From NCBI GenBank assembly GCA_910586095.1, contig CAJUHQ010000134.1, positions 1 to 9,688 on the forward strand: a stretch of DNA of 9,688 bases, given 5' to 3'. The stretch is from an uncultured Lachnospiraceae bacterium (lineage in GTDB: Bacteria > Bacillota > Clostridia > Lachnospirales > Lachnospiraceae). The position numbers and the translations under genes are program-made. Each line of letters begins with the position of its first letter. The stretch's first letter is position 1. This document shows, in pieces, positions 6,797 through 9,688 of this stretch. The notes beneath the pieces were generated by a model. It worked only from the letters and a program-made list of their open reading frames with translations. It did no database searches and was not told the origin of the DNA.

Positions 6797-7945
6797 ATGG
6801 CTACATACACAAAATACAAAAATCTTGAAAACCCATCTACAGATGAGCGTTATAATATTGGTGTTGCAAATAAAAATAACAATGTCATTGACTCGGAATT
6901 TCATAAACTTGATATTAAAAATCAAAAACAAGATGAACTAATCGATACACTTGCTACAAATGAATTATTAAATAAGCATACATCAAGTAAAAATAATCCT
7001 CATGAAATTACTAAAGAGCAAATTGGTCTTGGTCATGTTGATAATACATTTGATATAGATAAGCCCGTTTCGACAGCCCAGCAAGACGCTTTAGATTTGG
7101 CCTTATTTACTCATAATACATCTAATTCAGCTCACAGTGATATAAGAATTCTTATATCTGAACTCACAACAAGATTAAATGCTCTAGCAGATAGCGATGA
7201 TACGACTCTTGACCAATTAAGCGAAATTGTTGCTTATATCAAAAATAATAAAGGTCTAATCGATAGTATAACTACAAGCAAAATAAATATATCTGATATT
7301 ATTGATGATCTTTCATCTAATGATATAAACAAACCCTTATCAGCTAAACAAGGAAAAATATTAAAAGATCTTCTGACAACCCTAATGAATTCGATTCCAA
7401 CAAAGACAAGTGACCTCACCAATGACAGTGGATTTGCGACTACTGATACTTGGCAAGCAAATACAAAAGATAGAGAGGGTTATGTTACTCCTGGGAATGG
7501 ACAATTAAACAAAGTCTGGAAAACTGACACAAATGGTAATCCTGGATGGAGAAATGAAACAATTATATTGGGGAGTATTATAGACGGGGTTGCTGATGAA
7601 TGTCTACAAAGTCTAGGTATTACTGCTGAAGATACAGTTCAAGAAATATTTTTAAAATTACCACTAGGAATTTCAATAGTAAGCAATAATGCTCATTATG
7701 ATCCTTATACAGAATCACTACCAATACGAGCACAAAGGGGACAATTAATATATTATAAAACTACTACTAGGGGATATATAGAAGCTCAATTTTTTGATAA
7801 TAATTTATTGTATGTAGCTAGTGTTCTAGATGGTGTTGTTAATTCATTTAATAAAGTATCATTAAATGATAATAGCTCTAGCATAATTTATTCTGATACA
7901 GAACCTTCTTCTTTATCCCAGGGAATGACATGGGTGGGAAATTAA
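6797..7945 (+). CDS. Phage tail fibre protein
   Basis: A 382-residue fibre built of known short modules; AGAGGAAA precedes the ATG. Residues 1-50 are the attachment end. Residues 61-99 hold a classic tail-fibre repeat (H-x5-NPHEITKEQIGLGHVDNT, then DKPVSTAQQDALD). Residues 106-170 are a helical shaft (HNTSNSAHSDIRILISEL, DDTTLDQLSEIVAYI). Residues 176-195 carry NDINKPLSAKQGKILKDLL, a shaft motif that resembles the AAAVKALNDKI motif of the proteins at 2285 and 9178. Residues 204-252 contain SDLTNDSGFA and GYVTPGNGQLNKVW, also common in fibres. The remaining ~130 residues are beta-rich and probably form the receptor-facing tip. The end reads DTEPSSLSQGMTWVGN, one of five related C-terminal tails here. 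It probably determines host binding. Confidence 0.85.
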   Translation: MATYTKYKNLENPSTDERYNIGVANKNNNVIDSEFHKLDIKNQKQDELIDTLATNELLNKHTSSKNNPHEITKEQIGLGHVDNTFDIDKPVSTAQQDALDLALFTHNTSNSAHSDIRILISELTTRLNALADSDDTTLDQLSEIVAYIKNNKGLIDSITTSKINISDIIDDLSSNDINKPLSAKQGKILKDLLTTLMNSIPTKTSDLTNDSGFATTDTWQANTKDREGYVTPGNGQLNKVWKTDTNGNPGWRNETIILGSIIDGVADECLQSLGITAEDTVQEIFLKLPLGISIVSNNAHYDPYTESLPIRAQRGQLIYYKTTTRGYIEAQFFDNNLLYVASVLDGVVNSFNKVSLNDNSSSIIYSDTEPSSLSQGMTWVGN

Positions 7946-7990
7946 ATTATATCAACATATTAAATGATTGTCATGAAAGGATGAAATTAA

Positions 7991-8299
7991 ATGGCATACT
8001 GGACAATACAAGTAAATCCTTATAATAATTCAAAATATTTTCAATGTGATTATTTGTCCGACATTGATAAATTACCAACACTGAAAAAAGAAGGGATAAA
8101 ACAAGAGAATGATACAATAAGTAGCAATAAATGCGCTCCAGGTTCTCAATGCCTATGTCAAGAGGACAGCTCTGTATGGTTGCTTGGGAAAGATACTGAA
8201 AGCTGGATAAAACAAACTAACGGAATATCTAGCAGTATATCATACTTTAGTGAAGAACCTGATATTTTGTCAGAAGGTATGACATGGATTGGAGATTAA
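7991..8299 (+). CDS. Small tail accessory protein with Cys cluster and EP-x8-W tail
   Basis: A 102-residue protein with AAAGGATG upstream of the ATG and 45 bases after the fibre gene. Residues ~15-75 show a layout common in small Clostridia phage tail proteins: F-x-CD at the start, DIDKLPT, then NKCAPGSQCLCQEDSSVWLLGKDTESWIK, a Cys-rich turn followed by two Trp-containing strands. The C-terminus SEEPDILSEGMTWIGD closely matches the end of the preceding fibre protein. It is probably a tail-tip decoration or fibre-associated protein. The function is not known, and whether the four cysteines bind metal or form disulfides cannot be read from the sequence. Confidence 0.65.
   Translation: MAYWTIQVNPYNNSKYFQCDYLSDIDKLPTLKKEGIKQENDTISSNKCAPGSQCLCQEDSSVWLLGKDTESWIKQTNGISSSISYFSEEPDILSEGMTWIGD
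8291..8294 (+). promoter_or_regulatory. Ribosome binding site deciding the start at 8301
   Basis: GGAG at 8291-8294, within the last codons of the upstream gene, is six bases before the ATG at 8301. The in-frame TTG at 8289 overlaps this site and is therefore unlikely to be used. The ATG at 8307 is possible but has a longer spacing. Confidence 0.55.
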
Positions 8300-8300
8300 T

Positions 8301-8633
8301 ATGAATATGACAGAATATGAAAATGAATTTAGCCGTTTCCCTACACAAAAGATTACTAAACATAATTTTAAGAATATTGATGATGATATAGCTCCTTTAA
8401 TTAATAAAATTAATTCTCTACGTACACAAGGTTTGCTGGAAGAAGCTGCATCTATCATACAGGAAAATAAAGATACTTTGTCACAATGTATTGTTGATGC
8501 TATTACATTTCGCACTTGGGAGGAAGAAATCTATAATGCACAAAAATATGCAAAACAGCAACAACAATCAATATATTTTGAACCACAAGAACCTGATTGT
8601 ATTCAAGGTGATGTATGGATAGGAGGTGATTAA
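8301..8633 (+). CDS. Small helical tail accessory protein, paralogue of the gene at 8636
   Basis: A 110-residue protein from the ATG at 8301. Its central helical part (INSLRTQGLLEEAASIIQ, then FRTWEEEIYNAQKYA) lines up with the next protein (YNHLIAHGKYSEASDYIR, then FNLIENRIYNLQEYL). Shared positions are N-x-L-x3-G-x3-EA, and E-x2-IYN-x-Q-x-Y. This helical family recurs at the end of tail cassettes in Clostridia phages, next to fibres; its function is unknown to me. After the helical part comes SIYFEPQEPDCIQGDVWIGGD, the EP-W tail motif. The codons for GGD (GGA GGT GAT) are also the ribosome binding site for the next gene, whose ATG starts two bases after the stop. It is likely a chaperone-like or fibre-binding tail-tip component; that is inference. 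Confidence 0.62.
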   Translation: MNMTEYENEFSRFPTQKITKHNFKNIDDDIAPLINKINSLRTQGLLEEAASIIQENKDTLSQCIVDAITFRTWEEEIYNAQKYAKQQQQSIYFEPQEPDCIQGDVWIGGD

Positions 8634-8635
8634 TA

Positions 8636-9112
8636 ATGTCATGTAATCCACTATCTTATTATCCTAATAAAATTGATGAAATGATTTTTTTTCAAGATAA
8701 TAATCTAGAAAATATAGAAATTATTAATCATTATAATCATTTAATTGCGCATGGTAAATATAGTGAGGCAAGCGATTACATTCGTCGGCAAGAAAACATT
8801 TATGGATTCTTTGCCGACTTTTTTAATCTTATTGAAAATCGTATTTATAATCTACAGGAATACTTGTTACAGAGATCTCCAAAAGAACAACCTTTTATTT
8901 ATTATGACAAAAGGGAATATCCTCCACTTGACATTGTAGTCTTTTCTGATACTGATGAAATGGAGAATTTGAGTGATATACGGCTATTCTATTCAGACAA
9001 TGAAACAGATTCAAAAAATCTAGATTTATTTCACATTTTTATAAATGATGAAGAACTAGAAAAAGAGGAAGTAGAACCTCCAGATATTAATGAAAATACC
9101 ATATGGATCTAG
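8636..9112 (+). CDS. Helical tail accessory protein, paralogue of the gene at 8301
   Basis: A 158-residue protein using the AGGAGGTGAT at 8621-8630 as ribosome binding site. Residues ~25-82 form the shared helical unit (NHYNHLIAHGKYSEASDYI, FADFFNLIENRIYNLQEYLL). Then come PFIYYDKREYPP and a ~45-residue acidic, beta-like insert (VVFSDTDEMENLSDIRLFYSD and onwards) that the shorter paralogue lacks. The insert has mixed strand and charge patterns and may be an extra interaction domain. The end reads EVEPPDINENTIWI, which keeps the EP-x8-W spacing but lacks the final GGD. It is the last gene before the terminator at 9126, so nothing depends on an embedded ribosome binding site here. The role is probably in the tail tip with its paralogue. 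Confidence 0.65.
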   Translation: MSCNPLSYYPNKIDEMIFFQDNNLENIEIINHYNHLIAHGKYSEASDYIRRQENIYGFFADFFNLIENRIYNLQEYLLQRSPKEQPFIYYDKREYPPLDIVVFSDTDEMENLSDIRLFYSDNETDSKNLDLFHIFINDEELEKEEVEPPDINENTIWI

Positions 9113-9125
9113 TATTAATGAACAC

Positions 9126-9152
9126 AAACACTTCTTTTTGGAGTGTTTTTTT
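9126..9152 (+). terminator. Rho-independent terminator inside the tail cassette
   Basis: AAACACTTC (9126-9134) pairs with GGAGTGTTT (9140-9148) around a TTTTT loop, one pair being T-G. The T run extends to 9152. It lies 14 bases after the stop of the helical accessory gene and ends 25 bases before the next ATG. This is the textbook form for + strand termination. Confidence 0.85.
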
Positions 9153-9164
9153 ATTGTACAGGCG

Positions 9165-9171
9165 AAAGGAG
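9165..9171 (+). promoter_or_regulatory. Ribosome binding site deciding the start at 9178
   Basis: AAAGGAG six bases before the ATG at 9178 fixes the start. The upstream in-frame ATG at 9103 lies inside the previous gene, and the codons after it run through the terminator hairpin. Confidence 0.75.
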
Positions 9172-9177
9172 AATTTT

Positions 9178-9416
9178 ATGGCAGTTAATGAACAAATAGT
9201 TACAGGTAGAAAATTTAGAAAATTGATTGATGAAGTAAATAAAATATGGCAAAGAATATCTTTTTGGCATAAAGCATCTGATTGTGAATTTGATGATGGT
9301 AAAGATGCGGAAACCAAATTGGGAGCTATAAATGGAATAACAGATAGTTTAACTAGCGATGCATCAAATATAGTTGCTAGTGCTGCCGCTGTTAAGGCAT
9401 TAAATGATAAAATTAC
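9178..9416 (+). repeat. Direct repeat copy 2 (fibre base domain), partner at 2285-2523
   Basis: Second copy of the fibre base-domain DNA, in the same orientation as 2285-2523. Differences are scattered and of mixed types, mostly at third codon positions in the conserved half, so both copies appear to have been kept under selection since duplication or transfer. Confidence 0.85.
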
Positions 9417-9630
9417 TGAGATAAATAGCAATATATCTAATATACACAGGTCGATACCTATCTCATGTAGTTTTTATGTGCATCATGCGAACAGCGGTTA
9501 TATAACTGTTGATTTGAATTTAATGGCGAATGGAGCAACAATTGCTTCGAATTCCGTGTGGATTCATGTAGAAATGGCGAACAGAAATCAGACTGGTAGT
9601 GGATCTATACAAGGTACTTATTCGATTTAA
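9178..9630 (+). CDS. Short tail-fibre protein with base domain shared with the gene at 2285
   Basis: A 150-residue protein. Residues 1-82 are the fibre base domain (TGRKFRKLIDEV, IWQRISFW, KASDCEFDDGKDAE, LGAINGITDSLTS, AAAVKALNDKI), nearly a duplicate of the whole protein at 2285. Residues ~83-92 are a short coiled linker (INSNISNIH). Residues ~93-150 are a small beta-rich tip (CSFYVHHANSGYITVDLNL, then NSVWIHVEMANRNQTG) that probably touches the receptor. Compared with fibres that carry this base domain followed by several hundred residues, the tip is short, so it may be a reduced fibre or one of a set of swappable tips. There is no EP-W tail motif. It begins just after a terminator and no clear promoter lies between, so it depends on read-through or antitermination. 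Confidence 0.75.
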   Translation: MAVNEQIVTGRKFRKLIDEVNKIWQRISFWHKASDCEFDDGKDAETKLGAINGITDSLTSDASNIVASAAAVKALNDKITEINSNISNIHRSIPISCSFYVHHANSGYITVDLNLMANGATIASNSVWIHVEMANRNQTGSGSIQGTYSI

Positions 9631-9682
9631 TAAATTGCTATTTATCGTACTAATGTTTTGTAAAAATATGTAAGAAATAAAG

Positions 9683-9688
9683 AAAGGA
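9683..9688 (+). promoter_or_regulatory. Ribosome binding site for a gene beyond the right edge
   Basis: AAAGGA ends the window, in purine-rich context following AAATAAAG. A + strand gene probably begins within about ten bases outside the window. The 58 bases from 9631 hold nothing else I can recognise. Confidence 0.5.

Noticed and set aside
8745..8939. Plus-strand open frame of 64 codons inside the 158-residue gene
   Set aside because: It is fully nested in a gene with a recognisable paralogue and lacks its own ribosome binding site.
9103..9177. Longer N-terminus for the last fibre protein from the ATG at 9103
   Set aside because: The extra 25 codons overlap the previous gene and the terminator, and the paralogue at 2285 begins at the position equal to 9178.
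9087..9431. Minus-strand open frame of 114 codons opposite the last fibre gene
   Set aside because: It runs through the terminator and the conserved fibre base domain, which is clearly coded on the + strand with a good ribosome binding site.
2285..9630. Diversity-generating retroelement using the repeated fibre domain as template and variable repeat
   Set aside because: There is no reverse transcriptase in the window, the differences between copies are not limited to adenines, and the similar part is the fibre base, not the receptor tip.

Overview
The window is about 9.7 kb of a temperate siphovirus-type phage or prophage from a low-GC Gram-positive host, most likely a gut Clostridia/Lachnospiraceae relative. 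It is AT-rich, has strong AGGAGG-type ribosome binding sites, and uses TAA/TGA/TAG as normal stops. Every gene reads on the + strand. The assignment rests on recognisable tail proteins and gene order; no database search was possible.

Layout. (1) 1-767 is the 3' end of the tail tape-measure gene. (2) 768-2251 interrupts the tail operon with an even more AT-rich cargo segment. It holds a hairpin, a candidate promoter, a gene for a two-helix membrane protein with a GAF-like cytoplasmic part (922-1863), a small gene overlapping it by ATGA (1860-2156), and a rho-independent terminator (2212-2248). This promoter-genes-terminator unit fits the definition of a phage moron and is the best candidate for an undescribed host-modifying or phage-exclusion system. 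(3) 2285-6781 resumes the tail/baseplate cassette: a short fibre-domain protein, a small OB-fold-like protein, an FN3/LamG-like protein, a conserved tail structural protein and a large tail hub-like protein. (4) 6797-9112 encodes a tail fibre and three small accessory proteins. (5) After a strong terminator (9126-9152), 9178-9630 encodes a second fibre protein whose first ~80 residues duplicate the short protein at 2285. The window ends on a ribosome binding site for another gene.

The tail genes would act together to build the tail tip: tape measure, then baseplate/hub, then fibres and small attachment proteins that recognise the host. Two patterns run across genes. Five proteins in the cassette end in a similar tail, Glu-Pro followed 7-8 residues later by Trp and then often Gly-Gly-Asp. 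In several of these the final codons also form the ribosome binding site of the next gene. Separately, the fibre-base domain occurs twice, 6.9 kb apart in direct orientation, each copy just behind a terminator. Two terminators inside a late operon imply either antitermination or leaky read-through.
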